NCBI GenBank assembly: GCA_943789105.1
Contig: CALSSW010000004.1
Location: 263,672 to 327,671 of the forward strand
Direction: 5' to 3'
Length of the DNA: 64,000 nt
Origin: an uncultured Ulvibacter sp.
Lineage (GTDB): Bacteria; Bacteroidota; Bacteroidia; Flavobacteriales; Flavobacteriaceae
A program made the position numbers and the translations under genes. Shown piece by piece: positions 55,278 to 62,558 of this stretch; the first letter of the stretch is position 1; the number at the start of each line of letters is the position of its first letter. The notes beneath the pieces were generated by a model, which saw nothing but the letters and a program-made list of their open reading frames with translations, had not been told where the DNA came from and did not search any database.

Positions 55278-56234
55278 TTAAACATCTAAATTTTCAATTC
55301 CTTTATAGGCAGAAATTATCTTTTTCACGAGTTTATGACGTATTACATCTTTATCATCAAGATATACCATGCCCACGCCATCCACATCTTTTAAAACAAG
55401 TAGCGCCTCCTTTAATCCTGAGGTTACACGGCGAGGTAAATCTATTTGTCCAGGGTCTCCGGTGATAATAAACTTAGCACTTTTTCCCATACGGGTAAGA
55501 AACATTTTCATTTGTGCGTGGGTTGTGTTTTGCGCCTCATCTAGAATAACAAAAGCGTTGTCTAGGGTTCTACCACGCATAAAAGCCAAAGGTGCTATTT
55601 GTATGGTTCCGTTTTCTATGAGGGTCTCTAGTTTTTCTGCAGGAATCATGTCTCTAAGACCATCATACAAGGGTTGCATGTAGGGGTCTAGCTTTTCTTT
55701 TAAATCTCCAGGTAAAAAACCAAGGTTCTCTCCTGCTTCAACAGCAGGACGGGTCATGATAATACGCTTTACCTGTTTCTCTTTTAATGCTCTTACTGCC
55801 AAGGCAACAGCAGTATAGGTTTTACCCGTACCAGCTGGACCCACAGCAAATACTAAATCTTTGGTTTTTGAGAAATCTACAATTTTACGTTGGTTGGCAG
55901 TTCTTGCCTTGACAAGCTTACCATTTACCCCATGAACCAGCACATCACCGCTTTTGGATGAGGTTTCATAGTCTGCCTTACTGGTACTGGAGAGTACGCG
56001 TTCAATAATGTTTTCGTCGATTCTGTTGAATTTGGCGAAATGCTCTAGTAGCATAGCAATTCGTTTGTCAAACTCTTGCAAGACCTGGTCATCACCAAAG
56101 GCTTTTAAATTGCTGCCCCTAGCAACCAGCTTTAATTTGGGAAAATATTTTTTTAATAGGTCTATATTGGCATTTTGATTCCCAAAAAAATCTCTTGGGT
56201 TAATCTCTGTGAGCTCGATACTTAGTTCGTTCAA
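55278..56234 (-). CDS. phoH: PhoH family P-loop ATPase
   Basis: 318 residues. An N-terminal KH-like RNA-binding segment (about 1-60) is followed by the PhoH ATPase core, with Walker A GPAGTGKT at 132-139, Walker B in 'NAFVILDEAQNTTHAQMKMF', and sensor 'FIITGDPGQIDLPR'. 'MTRPAVEAGENLGFLPGDL' is strongly conserved in the family. PhoH proteins are linked to RNA processing or ribosome-associated stress in several bacteria; the precise role is unsettled. Upstream, the gene diverges from the SAM hydroxide adenosyltransferase gene. Confidence 0.94.
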   Translation of the reverse strand: MNELSIELTEINPRDFFGNQNANIDLLKKYFPKLKLVARGSNLKAFGDDQVLQEFDKRIAMLLEHFAKFNRIDENIIERVLSSTSKADYETSSKSGDVLVHGVNGKLVKARTANQRKIVDFSKTKDLVFAVGPAGTGKTYTAVALAVRALKEKQVKRIIMTRPAVEAGENLGFLPGDLKEKLDPYMQPLYDGLRDMIPAEKLETLIENGTIQIAPLAFMRGRTLDNAFVILDEAQNTTHAQMKMFLTRMGKSAKFIITGDPGQIDLPRRVTSGLKEALLVLKDVDGVGMVYLDDKDVIRHKLVKKIISAYKGIENLDV

Positions 56235-56303
56235 AAGCGTTGGCGTTAATAGAAATTAATAAAAGTTGTTTATAAGTCTTAATTCTTAAAGTAAATATAG
56301 TTT

Positions 56304-56331
56304 TTTGAATTCATAAAGTAGTTTAGTTTTG
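56304..56331 (+). promoter_or_regulatory. possible promoter of the SAM hydrolase-type gene
   Basis: TTTG (56304-56307), 16-base spacer, TAGTTTTG (56324-56331). The -7 box matches; the spacing is short. Confidence 0.4.
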
Positions 56332-56366
56332 TAATAGTACTGTCAACAATATATCAACAATATACT

Positions 56367-57206
56367 ATGGCCATAATTACCCTTACTACAGACTTTGGTG
56401 AAAAGGATCACTTTGCTGCTGCGGTGAAAGGGGCTACCTACAGTGAGCTGGAGGATGTTAAAATTGTTGATATCTCACATTGGGTGTCTCCTTTTCATAT
56501 CATGGAGGCTGCCTATATTATACAAAACGCTTACAGTAGTTTTCCTGCAGGGACCATACATATTATAGGAATAGACAGCGAGCTAAACCCAGAAAACAAA
56601 CACATTGCGGTACTGCTAGATGGTCATTATTTTATATGCGCCAACAATGGTATTATCTCTATGCTGGCCAATGAAATAAAACCCGAGAAAATTGTTGAGA
56701 TCAATATTCACGACAAAGTAATTACTAATTTTCCTGTGTTAGATGTTTTTGTGAAGGTAGCCTGCCACATTGCTCGTGGTGGAACCCTAGAGGTTATAGG
56801 TAAACAAATAGATACTATCAAAGAATTAAGAGGCATTCGCCCAACAATAAATCAAGAAGCCACTCAAATTATGGGTAGCGTGATTTATATAGATAACTAC
56901 GGAAATGTGATTACCAACATTACCAAATCAAAATTTGAAGAGATTGCAAAAGGCAGGTCTTTTAAAATAACTGCAAGAACAGCAAATTTTTCTACCATAC
57001 ATAGCCATTACAGTGATGCAATTAATTTTGACATCCCTGCCCAAAAAAGAGATGAAGATGGTAAAAAAATAGCGCTATGGAACTCCTCAAACTATCTAGA
57101 ACTCTCTATTTATAAGAGTAACCCTGCAACGGTGGGAAGTGCCAAGTCTTTGTTTGGGCTTCAATACAGAGATACCGTAACTATAAATTTTAATGCTACC
57201 TCTTAA
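56367..57206 (+). CDS. SAM hydroxide adenosyltransferase / DUF62 family
   Basis: 279 residues. Begins 'ITLTTDFGEKDHFAAAVKG', the fluorinase/chlorinase/DUF62 signature with the SAM-contacting Asp. 'GTIHIIGIDSELNPENKHIA' and 'GHYFICANNGIISMLAN' are also typical. Members of the non-halogenating branch split SAM with water into adenosine and methionine. The C-terminal domain with 'GSVIYIDNYGNVITNITKS' is complete. Cytoplasmic. It is followed after 24 bases by the ABM monooxygenase gene, so the two are probably one transcript. Confidence 0.88.
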   Translation: MAIITLTTDFGEKDHFAAAVKGATYSELEDVKIVDISHWVSPFHIMEAAYIIQNAYSSFPAGTIHIIGIDSELNPENKHIAVLLDGHYFICANNGIISMLANEIKPEKIVEINIHDKVITNFPVLDVFVKVACHIARGGTLEVIGKQIDTIKELRGIRPTINQEATQIMGSVIYIDNYGNVITNITKSKFEEIAKGRSFKITARTANFSTIHSHYSDAINFDIPAQKRDEDGKKIALWNSSNYLELSIYKSNPATVGSAKSLFGLQYRDTVTINFNATS

Positions 57207-57230
57207 TAAAAACAGTAACCTTATATAAAT

Positions 57231-57530
57231 ATGTTTACACGCATTGTAAAAATGGAGTTTCAAGAAAATAAGGTAGCCCAATTTTTGACTAATTTTGAGA
57301 CAGCAAAACACAAGATAAGAACCTTTAAAGGCTGTATGCATTTAGAGTTATGGAGAGATAAAAACCAGCCAACTATTTTTTTTACCTACAGTAAATGGGA
57401 AAAAGAAAGTGATTTAGAAAACTATAGAAACAGTGAATTATTTAAGGGTGTTTGGGCAACAACTAAGCCCATGTTTGCCAATAAAGCAAGTGCTTGGAGT
57501 CTAGATACACATAGCACCGTTTTAGAATAA
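57231..57530 (+). CDS. antibiotic-biosynthesis-monooxygenase-type (ABM) protein
   Basis: 99-residue ferredoxin-like-fold protein of the ABM family, which includes quinol monooxygenases such as YgiN. It shows 'RIVKMEFQENKVAQFLTNFE', the conserved 'FKGCMHLELWRD' strand, 'FFTYSKWEKESDLENYRNSE' and the C-terminal 'VWATTKPMFANKASAWSLD'. It probably forms dimers; substrate unknown. It lies 24 bases after the SAM hydrolase-type gene. In related genomes I expect the gliding genes gldF and gldG next; here a relic follows instead. Confidence 0.85.
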   Translation: MFTRIVKMEFQENKVAQFLTNFETAKHKIRTFKGCMHLELWRDKNQPTIFFTYSKWEKESDLENYRNSELFKGVWATTKPMFANKASAWSLDTHSTVLE

Positions 57531-57568
57531 CACAAGAAACTAAAACAGCATGATTACCCACATAAAAA

Positions 57569-57768
57569 AATACAGTCATCAACTTGCGATACGATACAGG
57601 ACTTATAAACATACCCAAAAAAAATACTACAGTCCATTTTTGAACCTGTAAAAATAGCGGTAAACCCATAGCCTGCCAAAGGTATTGCATATATTGCTAC
57701 TACTAGCGGCACTGCTGCTTTTTAGTTTGTTGTTTGGGTTTTTAAGAAAAAAGAAATACCAAGGCTAA
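57569..57768 (+). pseudogene. probable relic of gldG (C-terminal end)
   Basis: No intact gene lies in 57531-57884, but protein-like fragments follow each other in different frames. At 57569-57640 the frame reads 'NTVINLRYDTGLINIPKKNT' then 'TVHF' and a stop. At 57642-57668 another frame reads 'EPVKIAVNP' and a stop. At 57664-57768 a third reads 'SLPKVLHILLLLAALLLF' followed by a short hydrophobic run and 'RKKKYQG' with a stop. Joined, this is the typical end of the gliding protein GldG: a 'DTGLINI' segment, a short linker, one membrane helix and a basic 'RKKKY' tail. It lies directly before dnaN, where gldG commonly ends. gldF and the rest of gldG are absent. Confidence 0.5.
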
Positions 57769-57785
57769 GTGTTAATAAGTTCGTG

Positions 57786-57815
57786 TTGTAGTATGCGACA
57801 TTTGAGATATATTTG
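57786..57815 (+). promoter_or_regulatory. promoter of dnaN
   Basis: TTG (57786-57788), 19-base spacer, TATATTTG (57808-57815), an exact consensus match. It lies 69 bases before the ATG, outside the relic of the preceding gene. Confidence 0.72.
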
Positions 57816-57884
57816 TAAGTAGACATACAAGTCTCAACTTTTGAAATTTTCAATATAATATATAACCTCTAGAAAACAAATTAC

Positions 57885-59003
57885 ATGAAATTTATTGTAT
57901 CTAGTTCTTACCTTTTAAAGCAACTACAAGTGCTTGGAGGCATTATAAATAATAACAACACCTTACCCATTTTAGACAACTTTTTGTTTGATCTAGACGG
58001 TAATGCGCTAACGGTATCTGCTTCAGATCTGGAAACTACCATATCCTCAAACCTAGAGGTTGAAAGTAGTGAGAAAGGAATTGTATGTATTCCTGCAAGA
58101 TTACTACTAGACACTTTAAAGACATTTCCGGAGCAGCCACTAACCTTCTCCATTGAAGACAATAGCACCGTAGAGATAAGCTCTAATCATGGTAAATATG
58201 CGCTAGCCTATGCGCCGGGAGATGAGTTTCCTAGCACCATTGAGCTAAAGGATCCATCTTCAACGGTATTGCAAGGAGATATTTTGGCAACTGCTATTAG
58301 CAAAACAATTTTTGCTAGTGGAAATGATGACCTGCGCCCTGTGATGAGTGGAGTGTTTTTTCAGTTCTCTACAGAAGGGTTAACCTTTGTAGCTACAGAT
58401 GCACATAAATTAGTAAAATATACCCGTACAGACGTTGCAGCCTCGCAAAGCTCAGAATTTATCATGCCTAAAAAACCTTTAAATTTATTAAAGAGCATCT
58501 TGGCAGGTAGTGAGCAAGAAGTTACCATCGAGTACAATGAGAGTAATGCTAAATTTACCTTTGATCAAACAGTGCTTATATGCCGCCTTATAGACGGTAA
58601 GTATCCAAACTATGAGGCTGTGATACCAAAAGAAAATCCAAACAAATTAAGTATAGACCGTAATCTGTTTTTAAACAGTGTACGTCGTGTTTCTATTTTT
58701 TCTAATAAAACCACACATCAAATACGTTTAAAGATAGCTGGGGCAGAATTAAACATCTCTGCGGAAGACATAGATTACAGCAACAAAGCAGAAGAACGCC
58801 TCACTTGTGATTACCAAGGTGATGACATGCAAATTGGGTTTAACTCTCGTTTTTTAACTGAGATGTTAAACAACCTTACGAGCCAAGATGTTTCTCTAGA
58901 GATGAGCCTGCCAAACCGCGCAGGAATTTTAACGCCTGTAGATGGCCTAGACCAGGGAGAGCTTGTAACCATGCTGGTAATGCCAGTGATGTTAAATAGC
59001 TAG
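57885..59003 (+). CDS. dnaN: DNA polymerase III beta subunit (sliding clamp)
   Basis: Ring-shaped processivity factor of DNA replication. The 372-residue chain consists of three similar domains of about 120 residues, starting 'MKFIVSSSYLLKQLQVLGG' and 'GIVCIPARLLLDTLKTFP'. The second domain has 'TAISKTIFASGNDDLRPVMS', and the third ends 'LDQGELVTMLVMPVML', the typical clamp C-terminus that meets the partner peptide. Full length. It has its own promoter and terminator. dnaA is not in the window, so this is not the dnaA-dnaN origin arrangement. Confidence 0.97.
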   Translation: MKFIVSSSYLLKQLQVLGGIINNNNTLPILDNFLFDLDGNALTVSASDLETTISSNLEVESSEKGIVCIPARLLLDTLKTFPEQPLTFSIEDNSTVEISSNHGKYALAYAPGDEFPSTIELKDPSSTVLQGDILATAISKTIFASGNDDLRPVMSGVFFQFSTEGLTFVATDAHKLVKYTRTDVAASQSSEFIMPKKPLNLLKSILAGSEQEVTIEYNESNAKFTFDQTVLICRLIDGKYPNYEAVIPKENPNKLSIDRNLFLNSVRRVSIFSNKTTHQIRLKIAGAELNISAEDIDYSNKAEERLTCDYQGDDMQIGFNSRFLTEMLNNLTSQDVSLEMSLPNRAGILTPVDGLDQGELVTMLVMPVMLNS

Positions 59004-59020
59004 TCTTTTAAAATTTACAA

Positions 59021-59054
59021 AAAAAAAGTCTCGCAAATTGCAAGACTTTTTTTT
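59021..59054. terminator. terminator after dnaN
   Basis: A-rich run then AGTCT (59027-59031) pairing with AGACT across a short inner stem, followed by a run of T. It also serves the minus-strand DUF4870 gene ending at 59069. Confidence 0.75.
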
Positions 59055-59068
59055 GAATTGAAATCAAG

Positions 59069-59431
59069 CTATTTAATAAAATCAATGTTCATAAAATACA
59101 CTGGAGGTTCCTGATTTTTGACTTTAATTGCATTTACAATAGGAATCACTAAACTAACAATACAAATGGCAATAAGGGTGAGTATTCCAAGGCCAAAAAC
59201 AAATATCAAGGGTATGGAAAGTAGACCATACACAATAAGGCTTAATTGAAAGTTAACGATTTGTTTACCTTGAGAATCCATACCCACAACCTTATCTTTT
59301 TGGGTAAGCCACAAAACAAGAGGTACCACAAGACCCCCAAAACCAGAAATATAGGTTAAGAGTTGGCTTAAGTGGGTTAACACAAGTAGGTTATTGTCTG
59401 GTCTTTTACCATCTTGATTATACTGCTCCAT
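59069..59431 (-). CDS. DUF4870 domain membrane protein
   Basis: 120 residues with three hydrophobic segments near 30-45, 65-85 and 88-108. 'HLSQLLTYISGFGGLVVPLV' and 'KQIVNFQLSLIVYGLLSIP' match the DUF4870 pattern, in which a conserved 'HxxQxxNFQ'-like stretch precedes the second helix. Probably an inner-membrane protein of unknown function. Five bases upstream on the same strand ends a 37-codon membrane-peptide ORF, suggesting cotranscription. Confidence 0.8.
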   Translation of the reverse strand: MEQYNQDGKRPDNNLLVLTHLSQLLTYISGFGGLVVPLVLWLTQKDKVVGMDSQGKQIVNFQLSLIVYGLLSIPLIFVFGLGILTLIAICIVSLVIPIVNAIKVKNQEPPVYFMNIDFIK

Positions 59432-59436
59432 AAAAA

Positions 59437-59550
59437 TTAAAATACATATTTGATTAAAAGCGTGGTAATAACATAGGCGGTTATTGAGACGCCTAAAAAA
59501 ATAAGAATACTTTTAACTAAAGGGTTGCTATTTGGTTTTTGCTTGTTCAT
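59437..59550 (-). CDS. small membrane peptide, 37 residues
   Basis: ATG 59548-59550 to TAA 59437-59439. The polar basic start 'MNKQKPNSNPLVKS' is followed by one membrane-length hydrophobic segment, 'ILIFLGVSITAYVITTLLIK', and 'YVF'. It ends five bases before the DUF4870 start on the same strand, typical of an operon. Composition and position favour a real gene; function unknown. No clear promoter was seen upstream. Confidence 0.55.
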   Translation of the reverse strand: MNKQKPNSNPLVKSILIFLGVSITAYVITTLLIKYVF

Positions 59551-59610
59551 GGTATAAAATATATAGTATTAGTAGTTGTTTTATTATAAATGTTACACTG
59601 GCGTGTTAAG

Positions 59611-59643
59611 TTGCTTATACTCTAGCATAAATGTTTATTTTTG
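59611..59643 (+). promoter_or_regulatory. promoter of mnmE
   Basis: TTG (59611-59613), 22-base spacer, TATTTTTG (59636-59643). It lies inside a longer reading frame beginning at 59576, so it supports the ATG at 59675 as the true start. Confidence 0.6.
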
Positions 59644-59674
59644 CAAACTAATTACAGATATACCACAGATACCT

Positions 59675-61072
59675 ATGACACATCATGACACTATAGTAGC
59701 ATTAGCAACACCCTCTGGCGCGGGAGCTATAGCAGTTATTAGACTATCTGGAGAGGACGCTATTAATATTGCTTCACAAATTTTTAAATCTGTATCTGGC
59801 AAGAAACTAGCAAAGCAAAAAACCCATACGGTACATTTGGGCTACATTAAAGACGGCAATAGGGTATTAGACGAGGTACTAGCTACTGTATTTAAAAATC
59901 CAAATAGCTATACTGGTGAAGACATCATAGAGTTTTCTTGCCATGGAAGCTCGTTTATACAACAAGAAATCATACAGCTGTGTTTGCGTAAAAATGCTAG
60001 AATGGCAAGCCCAGGAGAGTTTACTCTGCGCAGTTTTTTAAACGGCAAGATGGATCTAAGCCAAGCAGAAGCTGTGGCAGATCTTATCTCTAGTGATAGT
60101 GCGGCGAGCCATCAGTTGGCCATACAGCAGATGCGTGGTGGGTTTTCTTCAGAGATAGCAGCCCTAAGAGAAGAGCTGTTAAACTTTGCCTCTCTCATTG
60201 AGCTAGAACTGGATTTTGCTGAAGAAGACGTTGCCTTTGCCAACAGAGATGATTTTCAACAATTAATTACTAAAATATCCTTTGTGTTAAAACGTCTCAT
60301 TGATTCATTTGCTACAGGAAATGTTTTAAAAAATGGGATACCTGTTGCCATTGTTGGAGAGCCCAATGTAGGTAAATCTACCCTTTTAAATGCCCTTTTA
60401 AATGAGCAGCGCGCCATAGTAAGTGAGATTGCAGGAACTACAAGAGATACCATAGAAGATGAATTAAGCATTGGTGGTATAAGCTTTAGGTTTATTGATA
60501 CCGCAGGGATTAGAGAAACCCAAGATACCATAGAAGGCCTTGGCATTAAAAAAACATTTGAGAAGATAGACCAGGCCCAGGTAGTTGTTTTTTTAATAGA
60601 CAGCTCTAGATTATTATCTGGAGAGGTAACAGTAGCAAATTTGCAAATAGAAATAGGTAAAATCAAAAATAAATACCCTCAAAAAGCCCTCATAGTAGTT
60701 GGTAACAAGGCAGATATTATTACAAGTAAAGAAAAAACACACTTAACAAACAGCATAGAATCTTTGCAATTAATTGCTGCAAAAACGGGCCAGGGCGTTG
60801 AAGATTTAAAAACATCTTTGCTTGAGTTTGTAAACACTGGAGCGCTTACAAACAATCAAACCATTGTAACAAACACAAGGCATTATGATGCGCTTTTAAA
60901 AGCATTAGAAGAAATTACTAGGGTACAAGAAGGTATTAACGCGGGGCTAAGCGGAGACCTTATGGCTGTAGATATAAGACAAGCCTTGTATTATTTTGGA
61001 GAAATTACCGGTGAGATCACCAACGATGATTTACTGGGTAACATCTTTGCCAATTTTTGTATTGGTAAATAA
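59675..61072 (+). CDS. mnmE: tRNA modification GTPase MnmE
   Basis: With MnmG it modifies wobble uridine of several tRNAs (cmnm5U pathway). 465 residues, the family's usual length. The N-terminal folate-binding domain includes 'LATPSGAGAIAVIRLSGEDA'. A helical domain with 'FTLRSFLNGKMDLSQAEAVA' follows, then the G domain with P-loop GEPNVGKST, G2 'GTTRD', G3 'DTAG' and G4 'NKAD'. The C-terminus 'GEITNDDLLGNIFANFCIGK' carries the catalytic-type Cys in the 'FCIGK' motif. An upstream in-frame start at 59576 lies before the promoter and is rejected. Confidence 0.97.
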   Translation: MTHHDTIVALATPSGAGAIAVIRLSGEDAINIASQIFKSVSGKKLAKQKTHTVHLGYIKDGNRVLDEVLATVFKNPNSYTGEDIIEFSCHGSSFIQQEIIQLCLRKNARMASPGEFTLRSFLNGKMDLSQAEAVADLISSDSAASHQLAIQQMRGGFSSEIAALREELLNFASLIELELDFAEEDVAFANRDDFQQLITKISFVLKRLIDSFATGNVLKNGIPVAIVGEPNVGKSTLLNALLNEQRAIVSEIAGTTRDTIEDELSIGGISFRFIDTAGIRETQDTIEGLGIKKTFEKIDQAQVVVFLIDSSRLLSGEVTVANLQIEIGKIKNKYPQKALIVVGNKADIITSKEKTHLTNSIESLQLIAAKTGQGVEDLKTSLLEFVNTGALTNNQTIVTNTRHYDALLKALEEITRVQEGINAGLSGDLMAVDIRQALYYFGEITGEITNDDLLGNIFANFCIGK

Positions 61073-61093
61073 AGAAAGTTGTTTTGCAATAGA

Positions 61094-61750
61094 TTAGTAA
61101 AAATCTGCGTGTACGCCTCTATCTCCTAGATTAAAGTTTAATCCTACAGAGAAATTTAAAAAGCCGCCAACAAGACCCTCTGGTTCAGTAGGATAAAAAG
61201 TTCTACCTGCATAATCATAATGCTGTTTAAAATTAACGATGTAGCTAAGATCTGTGGTAAGGGCAAGCCCTCTTGTTAATTTAAACATAGGTCTTATACC
61301 AAGCATTAGATTTCCTATGCGGTCTATGCCTGTTTGAGTTTTTGAAGTAGCAAAAGTACCACCAAGGCCTCCATGAAGTTGTACTTGGAAGGTTCCTCTT
61401 CTATTAAACTGCACATTAAAAAGCTCAGAGACGTTAAAAACAGCCTCTAGACCAAGACGATAAAAACTGGATGCTAAACTAGAGCCGTCATATTGAAACC
61501 GATCATAGGCATAGCTTAATTTAAATCCGTAGAGCTTAGAAACCATATACCTAAAGCCAATATCAAAATGTTTTGGACCTGCAAAATCACTAGCGCCAAC
61601 CGCTTCAAAAATAGGCTCAGAAAAACTAGTAGGAGCTATTGGGTAACATAAACCAAAAGAAGTTTCTAATGAAAATTTATTGAAATTATCTCTTTGTGCA
61701 AAGACAAAAGATGTGAATAAAATAAATGTAACTAAGAAAAAATTTTTCAT
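61094..61750 (-). CDS. outer-membrane beta-barrel protein
   Basis: 218-residue exported protein: signal peptide 'NFFLVTFILFTSFVFAQ', then eight or so amphipathic strands ('KFSLETSFGLCYP', 'FDIGFRYMVSKLYGFKLSYA', 'FQVQLHGGLGGTFATSK', 'GGFLNFSVGLNFNLGDRGV'). It resembles the N-terminal barrel of flavobacterial OmpA-like proteins, which usually carry a peptidoglycan-binding C-terminal domain. Here the protein ends directly after the barrel ('HADFY'). ATG 61750 is chosen because it precedes the signal peptide; 61774 adds eight residues. Function unknown. Confidence 0.72.
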   Translation of the reverse strand: MKNFFLVTFILFTSFVFAQRDNFNKFSLETSFGLCYPIAPTSFSEPIFEAVGASDFAGPKHFDIGFRYMVSKLYGFKLSYAYDRFQYDGSSLASSFYRLGLEAVFNVSELFNVQFNRRGTFQVQLHGGLGGTFATSKTQTGIDRIGNLMLGIRPMFKLTRGLALTTDLSYIVNFKQHYDYAGRTFYPTEPEGLVGGFLNFSVGLNFNLGDRGVHADFY

Positions 61751-61881
61751 GTGCTTTAATTTGAGGAAAATCAAAAATATCTAATTAATGTATTTTAAAC
61801 GTTAATAACCATCATTAAATTGTTTAAATACATTTGTTTTAAGCTATCTAAATATAGCGCTAGTTACATAAATTTATAAAA

Positions 61882-62016
61882 ATGTCAAAAAGAAGCGCCC
61901 AAAACAAAGCCAAGCATGCAAGGCTTATGGCTTAAAAAAAGAATAAATTAGCCAATGAAAAAATTGCTGGAAAAACAAAACTAAAAGCATTGCCAAAAAA
62001 AATAAACAAGGGGTAA
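61882..62016 (+). pseudogene. small lysine-rich ORF interrupted by a stop
   Basis: ATG 61882 reads 'MSKRSAQNKAKHARLMA', then TAA (61933-61935). The same frame continues with equal composition ('KKNKLANEKIAGKTKLKALP', 'KKINKG') to TAA at 62014-62016. Restoring the first stop to AAA would give one basic protein of 44 residues. It could be a nonsense mutation, a sequencing error, or a 17-codon peptide followed by chance. The rest of 61775-62039 shows nothing else. Confidence 0.35.
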
Positions 62017-62039
62017 CATATAAATAAGTCGAGGTGTAC

Positions 62040-62495
62040 TTATGCCAAACCTTTGGCAAATAGCGTGGTTCCCCAAACAATAAGAGATGAGATAATAATA
62101 CCAATTGCATTTGCTTTAAAAGCAGTTTTGGTGTCTACTTTAAAAATATAACCTGCAATGCTACCAGCATAAACACCAGTGCCTGGCAATGGAATCATTA
62201 CAAATAAAATTAAACCCCAAAAGCCATATTTTTTAATTTTATCTCCAGAGCCTATTTTGGCTCTTCTAGCAATCCAAATTGCCATTGTTTTGTATGCGTG
62301 CCATCGTAACAGCGTACGATTGATGTGTTCTAGGAAAAACATCATAATTGGAAATACCAAAATATTTGCTACAACAGCAATTAGCAGGACCCAAAAAATA
62401 TTTAAATCATGAAAAATACCATAAGGAATACCCACTTTGGCTTCTCCAAAGGGTGATATACTCCATAAAAAGGTAATGATAGAATCTTTAATCAA
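62040..62495 (-). CDS. small multidrug export family membrane protein (COG2426/PF06695)
   Basis: 151 residues with about four hydrophobic segments. 'ISPFGEAKVGIPYGIFHDLN' near the N-terminus and 'FVMIPLPGTGVYAGSIAGY' in the middle are the family hallmarks; a related re-entrant motif occurs in DedA/SNARE-associated proteins. The family name implies drug export, but direct evidence is weak and the substrate is unknown. An inner-membrane location is predicted. It lies 63 bases downstream of the dehydrogenase gene on the same strand, so it may be cotranscribed with it. Confidence 0.85.
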   Translation of the reverse strand: MIKDSIITFLWSISPFGEAKVGIPYGIFHDLNIFWVLLIAVVANILVFPIMMFFLEHINRTLLRWHAYKTMAIWIARRAKIGSGDKIKKYGFWGLILFVMIPLPGTGVYAGSIAGYIFKVDTKTAFKANAIGIIISSLIVWGTTLFAKGLA

Positions 62496-62558
62496 GGGGC
62501 TGTTTATTTAAAGTAAAGATAGCATAACCTTAGCCTTAGTTACAAGCTAATAAAAGAT

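Noticed and set aside
57551..57652. Small ORF from ATG 57551 ('MITHIKKYSHQLAIRYRTY...')
   Set aside because: It overlaps the gldG-like fragment in another frame, has no protein-like pattern of its own and no promoter.
57786..59003. Replication origin next to dnaN
   Set aside because: dnaA is not adjacent, and no cluster of DnaA boxes was noticed.
59576..59674. 33 extra N-terminal residues on MnmE
   Set aside because: The promoter lies inside it, and known MnmE proteins begin at the residues encoded from 59675.
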